Shown: one piece after another, positions 21,492-32,837 of the stretch
Layout: every line of letters begins with the position of its first letter
Numbering within the stretch: position 1 is the stretch's first letter
Assembly (NCBI GenBank): GCA_013368315.1
Contig: JAACJM010000323.1
Location: forward strand, 1-64,000
DNA length: 64,000 nucleotides
From: Tetrapyrgos nigripes
Lineage: Eukaryota > Basidiomycota > Agaricomycetes > Agaricales > Campanellaceae
Direction: 5' to 3'
Notes under the pieces: generated by a model
The model's database searches: none
What the model was told of the DNA's origin: nothing
What the model saw: only the letters and a program-made list of their open reading frames with translations
Program-made: the position numbers and the translations under genes

Positions 21492-24400
21492 ATGACTAGT
21501 CGACAAACTCGATCTCAAGGATCAGCCCCAGATATCCCACTTCCTACTACCAGTCGCCACTCTAGTGCACACCCCTCTGGTACCCAAACTCCTACTCCGC
21601 CCGTATCATCTACTTCACAAGTACAACCACTTGATCCTCTCTTCCAAAACCCTCTTCCATTCCCACTTGATCCCATTATGTCTGATGCTGGCGAACATAC
21701 TAGGACTGATGTCCGGGATACTGCCCCTACTTCACCATCATCTCCTCCATCTACCTCTACTTCGTCGGTCGCATTATCTGTGCCCGAAAACACAAACCCC
21801 AACTACGTGATGCCGCTCAGCGACATCAACAAAGCTTTTGATTCCCTGACAGTTCTTACTGGCAGTGAGAATTGGAAGATGTGGTACTTCCGCGTTAATA
21901 ACGCTATACGGGTGATTCGTCACCAACACTTTAAAAGTTCCGGGTTACATCCTGGTAATACTGTCAAACTAGCCTGTTTTAACGCTATTACAGGCAAGAT
22001 TGATGATAAAATCATGATCCACTACATCGAAGAGTCGGATGCGATAGAGCTTATCGAGAAGCTCAAACAACGCTTCGACCCTTCATCCACAGTTCAAGAG
22101 TCTAACGAGCTGTGGAAACTCTTCAACTTACGTAAACCAGTCTGGGAGTTTGATAAGCTCCTCGACGAAGCTCAGGATCTGTGGGCTTCTATCAAGAAGA
22201 GAGACATAGATGTCTCAGATCAAGTTTTTTACTCAGCTCTAGTGGGGATTATTCCTCCACACTATCACTTTGTTCGCAGTTCTTACGAAGCAACTGTGGA
22301 TGCAGCTGCAGCTACATGGGATGCCACTACTGCAGCTGAAGGGGAGAAACCCGTATACAGAGCCGTTGACCTCATTGCGCGGCTAAAGAAGGAATTCACT
22401 AACTATCGTTTGAGCAATGCTCGAACGTATCCTTCGAAGAAGTCTGACAAGAAGTCCGGAAGCACTAGTCAAGGTGGTGCTCAACGATCGGACAAGTCAA
22501 AAGGGGAACGCGCTAACGCCACAGCGCCGTACCAGAAGCCTTCTGATGTCAAAAAGGATCGGAAGTGCTTCAACTGCAACAAGATGGGTCATACGACCCT
22601 GACGTGCCCAGAACCGTGGACTGAAAAGTCCAAAGAAGCTATGAAGAAGAAAGGGATTACTAAACAATCCAACAAAGGCAAGACCAAGGAGAATGCATCA
22701 GTTGCCATCTCCATGCCTGCGTCTTCTTCTTCTCAAATTGCGACTACGTCAACTTCGCAATCGGACTGGGTACAGTCAATTTCTTCGAGCGACGTTGAGA
22801 TGGAAGACTCAGAGACTCCAGTGAGTCATCATATTTCCCTACCTGCTTTTACCGTGATCTCTGACCAAGATCATACGCATATCATTGATTCTGGTGCTAC
22901 TATACACTGTACACCGTATCTTAACTTACTTTTTAACGTTCATACTACGCCTGCCATAACTTTAACTGTTGCCAATTCAGAGCATCTAGATCTTCGATTA
23001 TCAGGCGATATGCGGGTAGAAGTTAGGAAGGACAATGGTGAGTCTTCATCGATCACTCTTAAAAATGTATACTATAACTCAAAACTTCCGTTTACTTTAA
23101 TCAGTATTTCACAAAAAGCGGACTATACTTTTACTTTTCATGATCATTTATGTATAATACGGAATGATAAGGACAATTTCATTGGCGTTATACACGAGAG
23201 CGCCAAACTTTACTCCATCACAACTAAAAAATTGAGTGATAACGTTGCTACTTTAAGTTTATACGAACTTCACAAACAAATTGGTCATATGAGTTATACA
23301 AATCTAAAAACATTACTAAAAACAGATAAATCTATTATTACAATCATTATTGATGATTGGACAGAAACTCAATGCGAAGACTGCATCATCAATAATATAC
23401 ACAGACTTTCTGTTCCGAAACAACGTACTTCAGAATTAGCCGAAAACTTCGGAGACCATTTTCATATTGATATATTTGGTCCATTACGAACTGCCTCTAT
23501 TGAAGGCTACAAATACTGGTTAACCATCGTCGACGACTGTACGCGTTGGTTAATATTATCTCCACTTAAAACAAAAGACGAAGCCTATATCCAATGGGTT
23601 ACATTTACTACTGAACTATTTACGCAATATGGTATCAAAGTTAAAATTCTACAATCAGACAACGATGCCGTATTTACTTCGGGTGCATTCAAAAACTACC
23701 TGAAAGCACAAGGTACAATTGCACGTTATACAGTTCATGACACGCCTCAGCAAAACGGAGTTGCTGAAAACATACATCAACATATCATGAATGGTATTCG
23801 TGTTAATCTGCATACTGGAAAACTACCTAATCGTTTATGGTGGCATGCAGGACTTTATACTATGTACATACTTAATAGATCTCCAAAAACTGCATTAAAA
23901 ATGCAAACTCCCTATTTTAAACGTTACGGTGTTAACGCAAACTTAGACAATCTACATAGCTTTGGTACACCTTGCATTGTATATGACGAAGCAAGAACTA
24001 GTAAACTAACTCCTAAAGGAAAACGTGGAGTTTGGTTAGGCTTTGACGATCATTCAAAAGGCCATTATGTCTACTTTGGTACTAAAGTGAATGTAGAACG
24101 CAACTTGCAATTCTTAACGTCCAAATCGCAAGTTGAAGGGGAGTTACAAAACAAAAATCAAGAACCATTAGAAACTACAGAAGAAAATACAACTGAAACT
24201 CCAACTTCTCAGGAACACGAACCTGAACCAATGGATGTCGACGAAGACGAAACTAAACAACCTGATGGCCCAAGACGATCAAAAAGGATCCAAGAAGCCA
24301 GAGGTTTACTCTACGATGAAGTTGAACAAAACATTGCTTTTTTCTTAACAGAATTCAATGTTTACTACGCTGATAACGTTGGCGATCCAATTTCATTCAA

Positions 24401-25958
24401 GGATGTACTCAATCATCCACAACGTGACGCATGGTTTGATTCCATGAAAGCTGAGATAGAATCTCTAGAAAATCTAGGAACCTGGGAATACGTCAAACCT
24501 CCTGCTGATGCAAATATCATTGGTTCCAGATTTGTCTACAAAACTAAGTACGAACTTGGCAAACAGACCAAATTGAAATCTAGACTAGTAGCACAAGGCT
24601 TTAGTCAACAAGAAGGCATTGATTACTACGCAAATGATATCTTTGCCCCTGTAGCACGCATGAGCAGTACACGTTTTATACTTGCTCTTGCAGCTTCATT
24701 AGACTATGAAACTACTCAGATTGATATTAAATCTGCCTATCTTTACGGAAATGTTACTGACGAGGAAACATTATACCTTCGTCCACCTCCGGGTAATTTA
24801 CTACCTAACTTACCTGAAGGCTACGTACTTAAACTCAGAAAGACTCTATATGGGTTGAAACAAGCTGGTCGTCGATGGTATGAAAAATTATGCAATATTC
24901 TCATAAAATTACTAGGACTTAAAAAGTCTACTTACGATAATGCGGTATTCTACCGATATCATGAGAATAAACTCATTTTAATACTATCTTGTCACGTCGA
25001 TGACATTACTTTATGTACTATCAACAAAGCTACTGCACAAGCTTTTGTTACTGCACTTAGTGGACACGTCCAAGTCACTGACGGTGGAGAAATCCACTGG
25101 ATTCTCGGTATGGAAATTCAACGAGATAGGAATAATCATACTATTAAACTCCGTCAGAAACATTACATTGAGAATATTCTCAAACGATACAATTTTGACC
25201 AATTACATTCACGCCGTACACCTATGCTACCCGGGCAAAATCTTAGCCCTAGACCTGGGAGCGAACCGCAACGGGACGCCGCTGCTATTAAACACTATAT
25301 GTCACTAGTCGGTGGTTTACGATATATCGCTGACTGCACTAGGCCAGACATTACATATTGTACTGGTCAACTAGCAAGATACCTTAATGATCCAGGTGAA
25401 GAGCATTACGCTGCAGCTAAACAATGCTATCTTTATCTAAAAGGAACTTGCGATTACTGGCTCAACCTAGGGAGCCCTACTATTACTTCTACTTATGGAT
25501 TTGCCGACTCTGATGGTATGTCCACGTATGGCAATAAACCAATCATGGGCTATGCATTCAAATTTGCTGAATCGCTTATTTCTTGGTCAAGTAAGCGAGG
25601 CACACTGGTAACTTTATCAGTTACTGAGGCTGAACTTTGCGCACTCGCACATGCCTCACAAGAAGCTATTTATTTGAAAGGTTTTATAGAAGAAATTCTA
25701 AATGCCGAACAGGAGCCAGTACTTATCAACTCAGATAGTGCATCTACTTTGGCAATTATACGTGCTCCTGAAGAACAACATACTCAGAGAACTAAGCATT
25801 TCAATATCCGTAAAAACTTCCTTACTGATCGGATACATCAACGATATATACGAGTTAAACATGTATCAACTAATGATCAACTTGCGGATATACTTACGAA
25901 AGCTCTCTCCGCTGATAAGATCAAGCGTTTCTCCCGATTACTAGGGATATCCGCTTGA
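21492..25958 (+). CDS. Copia gag-pol polyprotein
   Basis: 1488 codons in one frame. The Gag part carries a zinc knuckle, C359-x2-C362-x4-H367-x4-C372. The aspartic protease active site is DSGA at D466. The integrase zinc region (H-H-C-C, about 590-630) precedes the DD35E core: D660 (HIDIFGP), D723 (LQSDND) and E759 (NGVAE). The reverse transcriptase spans about 985-1240 with DIKSAYLYG, LRKTLYGLKQAGRRWYE and the catalytic pair D1170-D1171. The first residue of that box is His (HVDD) instead of the usual Tyr (YVDD). RNase H follows (FADSDGMS, SVTEAELCAL, INSDSAST, TKHFNIRKNF). Gag and Pol are not separated by a frameshift. The first ATG lies 94 bp after the LTR. Confidence 0.95.
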   Translation: MTSRQTRSQGSAPDIPLPTTSRHSSAHPSGTQTPTPPVSSTSQVQPLDPLFQNPLPFPLDPIMSDAGEHTRTDVRDTAPTSPSSPPSTSTSSVALSVPENTNPNYVMPLSDINKAFDSLTVLTGSENWKMWYFRVNNAIRVIRHQHFKSSGLHPGNTVKLACFNAITGKIDDKIMIHYIEESDAIELIEKLKQRFDPSSTVQESNELWKLFNLRKPVWEFDKLLDEAQDLWASIKKRDIDVSDQVFYSALVGIIPPHYHFVRSSYEATVDAAAATWDATTAAEGEKPVYRAVDLIARLKKEFTNYRLSNARTYPSKKSDKKSGSTSQGGAQRSDKSKGERANATAPYQKPSDVKKDRKCFNCNKMGHTTLTCPEPWTEKSKEAMKKKGITKQSNKGKTKENASVAISMPASSSSQIATTSTSQSDWVQSISSSDVEMEDSETPVSHHISLPAFTVISDQDHTHIIDSGATIHCTPYLNLLFNVHTTPAITLTVANSEHLDLRLSGDMRVEVRKDNGESSSITLKNVYYNSKLPFTLISISQKADYTFTFHDHLCIIRNDKDNFIGVIHESAKLYSITTKKLSDNVATLSLYELHKQIGHMSYTNLKTLLKTDKSIITIIIDDWTETQCEDCIINNIHRLSVPKQRTSELAENFGDHFHIDIFGPLRTASIEGYKYWLTIVDDCTRWLILSPLKTKDEAYIQWVTFTTELFTQYGIKVKILQSDNDAVFTSGAFKNYLKAQGTIARYTVHDTPQQNGVAENIHQHIMNGIRVNLHTGKLPNRLWWHAGLYTMYILNRSPKTALKMQTPYFKRYGVNANLDNLHSFGTPCIVYDEARTSKLTPKGKRGVWLGFDDHSKGHYVYFGTKVNVERNLQFLTSKSQVEGELQNKNQEPLETTEENTTETPTSQEHEPEPMDVDEDETKQPDGPRRSKRIQEARGLLYDEVEQNIAFFLTEFNVYYADNVGDPISFKDVLNHPQRDAWFDSMKAEIESLENLGTWEYVKPPADANIIGSRFVYKTKYELGKQTKLKSRLVAQGFSQQEGIDYYANDIFAPVARMSSTRFILALAASLDYETTQIDIKSAYLYGNVTDEETLYLRPPPGNLLPNLPEGYVLKLRKTLYGLKQAGRRWYEKLCNILIKLLGLKKSTYDNAVFYRYHENKLILILSCHVDDITLCTINKATAQAFVTALSGHVQVTDGGEIHWILGMEIQRDRNNHTIKLRQKHYIENILKRYNFDQLHSRRTPMLPGQNLSPRPGSEPQRDAAAIKHYMSLVGGLRYIADCTRPDITYCTGQLARYLNDPGEEHYAAAKQCYLYLKGTCDYWLNLGSPTITSTYGFADSDGMSTYGNKPIMGYAFKFAESLISWSSKRGTLVTLSVTEAELCALAHASQEAIYLKGFIEEILNAEQEPVLINSDSASTLAIIRAPEEQHTQRTKHFNIRKNFLTDRIHQRYIRVKHVSTNDQLADILTKALSADKIKRFSRLLGISA

Positions 25959-25965
25959 AGGGGAG
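25957..25965 (+). promoter_or_regulatory. Polypurine tract
   Basis: GAAGGGGAG immediately precedes the 3' LTR and overlaps the gag-pol stop codon. It is the expected plus-strand primer for reverse transcription. Confidence 0.8.
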
Positions 25966-26200
25966 TGTTGGAATTTAATGATAATGATCATATTACTAAG
26001 CTACTACGCATACGGCAATCAATCAAGTACTGCGGACATACGGTCAAATGATCATACGGATATACTTAGACTATTTATATTATTATACTACTCTGATTAA
26101 TGATATATACTTGAGAGTCAAGCGAGATACGTTCGCACGCTCTTACCCCCACTTTGTGACTCTCACTAAGACTATTCGCTAAGATAACCTAAGTCTATTA
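25966..26200 (+). repeat. Copia 3' LTR
   Basis: 235 bp, no difference seen from the 5' LTR, followed by the target duplicate GCTCA at 26201-26205. Confidence 0.93.
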
Positions 26201-26606
26201 GCTCAGGGTTATGATCTTGTCCAGCAAAGAACAGCAGGAGATACGATGTGCAAAAGACCATCCAGGAAATGAAGAAGTTGTACCATGTCATTTGCCGTCC
26301 CACAGAAGAGAACGGGGCTGTTAAAAGAACGACAACAGACCCTATAAGGCCGATTAGCTGGAGGGCAAGAAAGATGGAGCCGCGAACACCGGGATCGACA
26401 AGGTGCTCTGGATCTGAGGATAGATTAATGAGTAACACTAGTAGACTTTTGGACGAGTGCTCGCTTTCTACCTGTCTGTGCCTCATAGATAACCGTACTC
26501 CGCAGCTGAAAAGCCATCGACGTGGGCGAGGCACGTAAGAATCGACTCTGCCGACTTGGGGGCGCGGAAAAGTGCTAATAGCTATGTACGAAAGAATATG
26601 AAGCAC

Positions 26607-27490
26607 GCAGTGCGGAGGTAGAGGAACAGGTTGCTACCGCTCCACCCACACAGAATGGGTGATATATATACTGGCTTGATCAGGCCAACATTAGGCGGCA
26701 AAGTAAAAGCACCGAGTCAGTACATGCCGCTCATCTCATTTGCTAAGTGCTATTCGTCCTCAGTGACCATATGACGCGGGAACGATGATCTTATATTGGA
26801 GGCCACCACCATTCCAACGCAAACCCAATATACCAGGGCAACACCGAAGACCCCAGGAAGCAGATGGTGCCATTGACTTGGAGCCACCAGACCCGTCCAT
26901 CCTGCTGATCGATGATGCATTGATGCTGGGTACACGAATATTGTTGTTACCAGAACTTGACGGCGACAGCCTCCATGCCTTGCTTACCTTGTTCTCGTTG
27001 GCTCTGCTGGTAACAGGCCTGATGCTCCTTAATGTTCTTTGCTTTGATGGAACACCGTAGTAGCAGACAGACACATTTGGACCTGGCATGCCTGGAACTT
27101 GGGACGGGATGATGGAAGATTTGCGGCAGATGGATGTGGAGGCTTCTTAAACTTTTCCTTCGGGATGTATAAAAATGACTGCGTGCCGTACAAAGTTCGT
27201 ACCTTGAAGATCGAAGTCATAAAACACCGCATCTCAACCGCGTTCCCTCCCACTGCTTTCTCCCCTCATCATGAACAAGTTGCAGCGCAGCTTCGAACTC
27301 ACCATGCTCAGAAACGGAGTAGGAAAGCGGAAGGAAACGGCTCGACAATCTCTTCATCTCCATGTAAGTTTCCCTGGCACGGTTCTAAATAAACTCCAGC
27401 TAATCCCAGTCTCGTTAGCCATGGCGAATCGATTCTCGTAAGGTAGGCGACACCAGGAACGCACATGTTTATGTAAGCATGTTCAGCGCC
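26607..27490. other. Possible exons, no supported gene
   Basis: Minus 26935-26750 encodes a hydrophobic stretch (LLPGVFGVALVYWVCVGMVV) that could be a transmembrane exon. On the plus strand, TATAAAAATG near 27168 is followed by an ATG at 27271 and 31 codons up to a CATGTAAGT donor-like site near 27362. Neither extends into a recognisable protein. Confidence 0.3.
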
Positions 27491-30400
27491 AACAATGAGC
27501 TCGTATCCTCTTCCTCACATCATCATATATACCAATTTTGATTCCGGAGAGGTGTTTGAGATGATCCTCGGGACAGTTCCCCGCAATCAGAAATTTAATA
27601 CCCCCTCTCAATACCAAGCTAATATCCCAAAAATGTGTTTGTGTCTAAAAAGCTTCCAAATGCTTTTTCGGAGCTCCTGGCAAGTTTTAGTTTTTTGGAC
27701 CTCTGCTTTTGGCGCATTACATAATACAGATAAGATAGATGATATACCATATATAGTAATGATATTATGTAATCATGGCACCTCGTGAGGCACTCAACCC
27801 AGACCTGCCCTACCCTGCCCTACCCCCTTGAGAATGTACATTTTCTAGCATCCGACTGAGCCATTTATGGGCTGTATTCATCATAGCACTCATATACTGG
27901 GAGAAATATGGCTCCAGGACTGGCCCACTCCTCCTCCAGACCCAAAAAATTTTCAAGTCTCCACAAAAACCCTTCCTATGGCAGCTTACTAAGTGCTTAT
28001 ATAATCATGTACGTTCCTAGTGTTGCCTACCTTATATTGATTGAGCTGAGATCCTGAAAAAATTTGAGACTTCCATCTATGGATTTACCTGGGTGCGCCT
28101 CTTTAAGTTTTAATGCTTCCTCTTACTATTCATGACAATTCATACGCGTAGACCTCATTTTATTCAGAAAATAGAGATGTACAATGATGGTAGTCAGGAA
28201 GAAAGAAAAAGCTAAATAACAGCAAACTCAGTACGGTCTATGTGTAAAGGCCCAGAAAAGATAAGATATAGAGATATACCTAAATGGGATAGGCCCATTA
28301 CAAAGACGCAATGATGATTTGGCCTATGACTGCAGTGTATGGCCGCAAGCGGCGAGGGCCAGATATCGATCTGATCTGTATGATCTAACGAAGACTGCAT
28401 AAAGACTTGTCGTTGGTCAAAGCTTGTCTCTGGGGTCGGAACACAATATTTGAATAAGTATTCCTCGAATGTACAATAACTGAAAAATGAACAATCTGAG
28501 TAGATTGCTGAGATATCTGTGAACATAATAGACTGGACTTAATAATCCAGAACTGAGAAGTCTTGGATGAAATACACAGAGTGTGCAAAGTCATACAATA
28601 TTTAACAGAAAGCTCTGAATCAAAATATCTTGATCAGAGAACTCAATGTTCAATAATTCTGTCTTTGGTGTAGATGTCAGGATCACATAAGTGAGAATAT
28701 AAGGTGTAGATTGAGTGGTACTTTGCAGGGGAAGTAGTGGCTTGGTAGGTGAAGTAGCTATTAGGGAACTTGTTTGGGGAACTTCTCATTATTTGTACAC
28801 AAAATTGGGCTACTTATATACTTGTAGAATAAGTATTTCAAATAACTGTGCAACTGAGGCACAGTAAAAGTGGTATGATAAAGAAATAATGACTATGGAG
28901 CAGTAACTGCAGAAAATATGAGTTAATCTGCACAGTAACTGCAGCTAAGTAACTGTGCACAAAGTGACTATGCTGCGCAGTGACTGTGGACTGTAGGTAA
29001 ATTGGTAAATGATGAAATAGAAGTTGGTCTCATGACTGAAATATCCAATAATCCTAATAAGTAAAATTATCTCACACTGTGGCAATATGTGTCCAATGTG
29101 TAGAAACCACGAAGTGGGTTTACACTGAACCTTCATTTTGAGCTCAGAAAACAGAAGCAGATCTCCTACTCATGCAATCATCACTAAAACTGCCCAACCA
29201 ATATTCCACCTGGCCAAGGCTTATACCTACCTGTAATAATTCTGCAGGTATATCATACCATTACCATTTGTTATCATAATTTCAACAGCTGATCATACCA
29301 TGCCAGGATTTTTTTCAGTGATCAGGTCTTGTCAGGATGACGAGACCATATCATTGGATTGTCATTTGGCTGTCATAAAGATACTTGTAGACTTTGGGGA
29401 GATCACAGTATAGCATAGTTTCCAAGGGGGTCTGAAAAAAGAAATTAATGACTGGAGGTCAGAAAAAAATTTTCAGCCTCAGGCCACCAACCTACCTGCC
29501 TAGTATTATATAATATATACCAAATATAGTAATATGCTGTGCAGTTCTCAAGGTTTGCCTCCATTTTACTTCAGTCCACAGCAGAGTATGTACTGTTTCT
29601 TCACGTTCTGAGGTACTCATCGCTGCAGCTGTTCAGAATCCAGACAGTAGATGACTCTGCTCATTCCTGCAGAGGGATTATGGGATTGTACCACACTTTC
29701 CTTGGAGTGCACATTGATTTTTGCATCTGCCTAAGAGTATATTCAACCAATATCTGGCCATTGCCAGTGGAGATAAGTACACTACATTTACCATGTAGCT
29801 ACCACGTGCAGCCTGCAAGCTTGGCTAGAGTAATAAGTAGGTACAACACACTTTTTTTGTATCAAGACTCTCGTGAAAGCTATCTGAGAGTGTCCAAAGA
29901 GTGGGTCCAAGGGCTGGTCAAAAAAATTTTCCAGCCTTCAGCCACTGGTGTGGGATTTCCTGGTCCAGGCACCCTTGATAGTTTCAGGCAGTGGCTTTCC
30001 TGTCTAATTATAATATGAGGTCTGGTACCGAAAACAATGAAGTTTTGAAGCTGAGGGACAGGTACATATAGAAGAGTCAAGACATGACTATGAAACAACT
30101 TTAATTGGAGTAGTTTATGCCTAACATCATTGTCTACAAATATAGATACAGCTGCTTCTACTTATTCTTCGAGCCTCTTCCATTTTCACCACATTTCTTG
30201 CTGCATTCTTCTGAATCCTCATCTGTGCAAAGACAGCCAATGCTAGTCACAAAGACAAATGACGAAAAAGAGGAGACAAGTGAAAAAAGATCCATTTATG
30301 TGTGCTATGTGACATGCCAAAGAGGACCTGTGAGGAGAAAGACCAAGTGAAAGCATTGATGGATATATGGAAAAGATACATAGATATTGTATGAACACAT

Positions 30401-32760
30401 ACTGTAAGCTCTGCCATCGGACTGATACCTTGCTCAAAAGATGGTGGATGACGAAAGAAGTATTGCCATATGCATATATTGATGTTAGCTTGAGCCTTGA
30501 GAGATGATCCAGGCATGTGTGTTGGATGTCGAGATGAGAGAAGGTGTCTCTGTAAAGGTGGTCGCGTGCAGTAAGTGAAGTGAGAGGACAAAACACAGAA
30601 GACTAGAGAGGACTCAGAGAAGAGAAAAAATGAAAGGCAGCACTGAGCACTGAGTAGGAAAAAGACTCTGAGAAGCACATAGGACAGGAAAATGGACCTC
30701 GACACAAATCTATGCCTATCACTGTTCTCCTTGTCCCTTCCATCCACCCTCTTCTCAGTCAGGAAGTCAAGTCCACTACTCCCCAAGTCGAGACAGAACA
30801 TGCTCAGAGGTAGTGTGTGGAGTTGTTTGGAGTTCCAGGTATTATTTGTATTGAGGAGGCATCCTGTTCCTGTCTTCCTGAGGGAGAGATAGTGCAGGGA
30901 ATTGCTGTGGTGGGAGAGAAGGAATGTTGAAGAATGTAGCCGGTAGCAAGTACCAATCTGGTCTGCTGACTCAGTGACTGATGACATAGACATGACGCAG
31001 TTTCAAACTCCACAAACCCCACCCCAAAGCTGAGCAATGCATCAAAGTTGTTTCTCAACTCGTACCACCATCTCCTTAACCCTCATTTCCCTTCTTCTGC
31101 TACAGATCTCACACTCTGATCCTCATCACTCTGCCTACCCAGCAATTCTCCCGGTGTGTGCCCAGTCTGCCCTTTGCTCCAAACATGTAGTATGCTTACG
31201 AGGCTCACAGTGAGTACCATTCGTTTGGATCACTAGTTTTGTCCTTTTTGACCCAACGTGACTCACCATTTGCCATTAGGGACATTAACAGCAAAGGCAG
31301 AAATAGCAATTATAGAGGCAATAGACATGAAGGCAGTTATCCATCAAAATAATTAGTACACTCTTCTTGGACACAAAACACGACCTCTCCTGACTCTACC
31401 CCTTTCTTATTTGTCTGCCTTTCCTATTTGTGCAACACCACATCCAACTTTGCTTGCTTTATCAGTTGTCTGGAATTCTGCGATTAGACTCAACTTCATA
31501 CTGACCCGTATTGAGACATCTATGGAAGGGTACAGAAGAGCATAGGTCCTACTCAGGTGTGTATACCTCTCTCATAGTATTCATTTCCTTTACTGAGTGT
31601 GATCTTCGTCTGCAACTTAGGAGTCTAGGTGTCAAGGGTGCGTAATGATAGCTTCTCTTGATTTACTCTGTCCACTCATACTGCTTTTTATCTTCATTCT
31701 CTCTTGGTGCGACTACCCGCTCATCACCTTTGGTGATGATCCTATTCCCATGTGTTTGTGATGTTCCCGCCTTTTGCCTTTGCCCTTCAACATTCACCCA
31801 TGTTGATCCAAAATCCTACAGCAATGAGCATGACGTCTATCCACCATGCTAGCTTCTGCTCTGTATGTCTTCCCTTAATTGTCCCATGGCTGTTTACTTA
31901 TTTTCCTCGATCTCATTGTTGACACTGTTGCCATTTCCCTTCAACCCCTGTGCATTTGCAATATCATATCCATATGTCTCCTGAGTGCATATATATGTGC
32001 ATATAGCCATCTCTCTTTGTGAGTTTCTCATTCTCTTTTCCCATATTTTCAGCTAAGCTCTTTCAAACACACTAGACTTGGTATCTCCAGTTTGTGGTGA
32101 GTCGTTCTTTTGCTTTGTTGTGTGTCTTCTCAGGTCTTACAAATCCCTCCTTGTGTATCATACAGTTCTCTGCTACCTGTCATCCTTTTGTGAGTGTTTC
32201 CTTGAATTTTTCAATGGTCTATCTCACCTGAGATTATAACAGAGTGGACATCTCTATATTTGCCTATGGCCAGCACACGGTCACTGTGAGGCAGGAGGTT
32301 AGGTGAGTCTAGTATTATAGTCTCTTTATTCTATAGATCTATGTAATGTACATACATGAATATATATGTCTTCTACTTTGTTTGCCAAATGTCCCAGGCA
32401 ACTGGACCATTGGTGTCTACACCATATCTCCTCCACCATTTGAGATATTCCCTGCCATTTCTGATAATCCCACAATAATCCTCACCATTCCTGACCAACC
32501 TTGCCACCCCTGATCAACTTGTTGCCATTATGACAGGGATCTGACAACAGATGATATGGGCTGGAAATGGGCTGGTCAACCTGGAACAAAAGATATAATG
32601 TTCTGGCAGTATGGCAGGACATGAACCCAGATGGTGGGGGTGATTTGCAGGGTATATGGGTGGGTAGGTTTTTGTGATGTCATGGACTCAGCTCCTTACA
32701 AAAAGTACAGCTCATATATATTGCAAACCATTATATGCACATATGAGCTGTGAACCCAGC
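27491..32760. other. CpG-poor, repeat-derived DNA without intact genes
   Basis: Many short frames but no recognisable domain. CG dinucleotides are scarce across long stretches (for example only two or three in 29041-29520), while TG and CA are abundant. Words of the form AAAAAATTTT followed by CAG/GAC/AAGTC recur (27945, 28054, 29463, 29920). The stretch 28150-28700 is less CpG-poor and may be a younger insert, but I could not find terminal repeats. Confidence 0.5.
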
Positions 32761-32837
32761 TGTAGCAGGTGTGAGTGAGTCACCATGCCAAAGGCACGGG
32801 TTCTAAAGCTCATGTACATAGAATGCCAAAAGGTGAT

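Larger units (their letters stand above)
21164..26200 (+). mobile_element. Complete Ty1/copia LTR retrotransposon
   Basis: Two 235-bp LTRs enclose a primer binding site, one uninterrupted gag-pol frame and a polypurine tract. A 5-bp duplication (GCTCA) flanks the whole. I compared the LTRs base by base and saw no difference, and the coding frame has no stop or frameshift, so insertion is recent and the copy may be competent. Domain order Gag, protease, integrase, reverse transcriptase, RNase H is diagnostic of copia rather than gypsy. Confidence 0.95.
20800..26606 (-). pseudogene. Multi-membrane-span (7TM-like) gene split by the copia insertion
   Basis: The 5' part (minus 26606-26201) encodes LVDPGVRGSIFLALQLIGLI, then a helix, then RQMTWYNFFISWMVFCTSY and LLLFFAGQDHNPE. 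Removing the retroelement and one target duplicate brings the frame straight into 21163-21070. That segment reads PPFALCLTQSSLTYAAPPL and ends at a GTGAGT splice donor. A following segment reads ATLCLVVQVKM, and another reads ILILPYVIFAIVMIESLV. This order of motifs is that of a large agaricomycete family of seven-helix membrane proteins with receptor-like topology. The insertion lies inside an exon and destroys it. Whether the gene was intact before is unclear, since the 3' part cannot be fully reconstructed. Confidence 0.6.

Noticed and set aside
20800..26606. Reading the copia-flanking TSD as evidence of two independent genes
   Set aside because: Both flanks join into one frame and one family motif order once the element is ignored, so a single split gene explains them better.
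30243..30993. 248-codon minus-strand frame
   Set aside because: Ser/Phe/Leu/His-biased, CpG-poor DNA with no domain; typical chance frame in AT-rich repeat-derived sequence.
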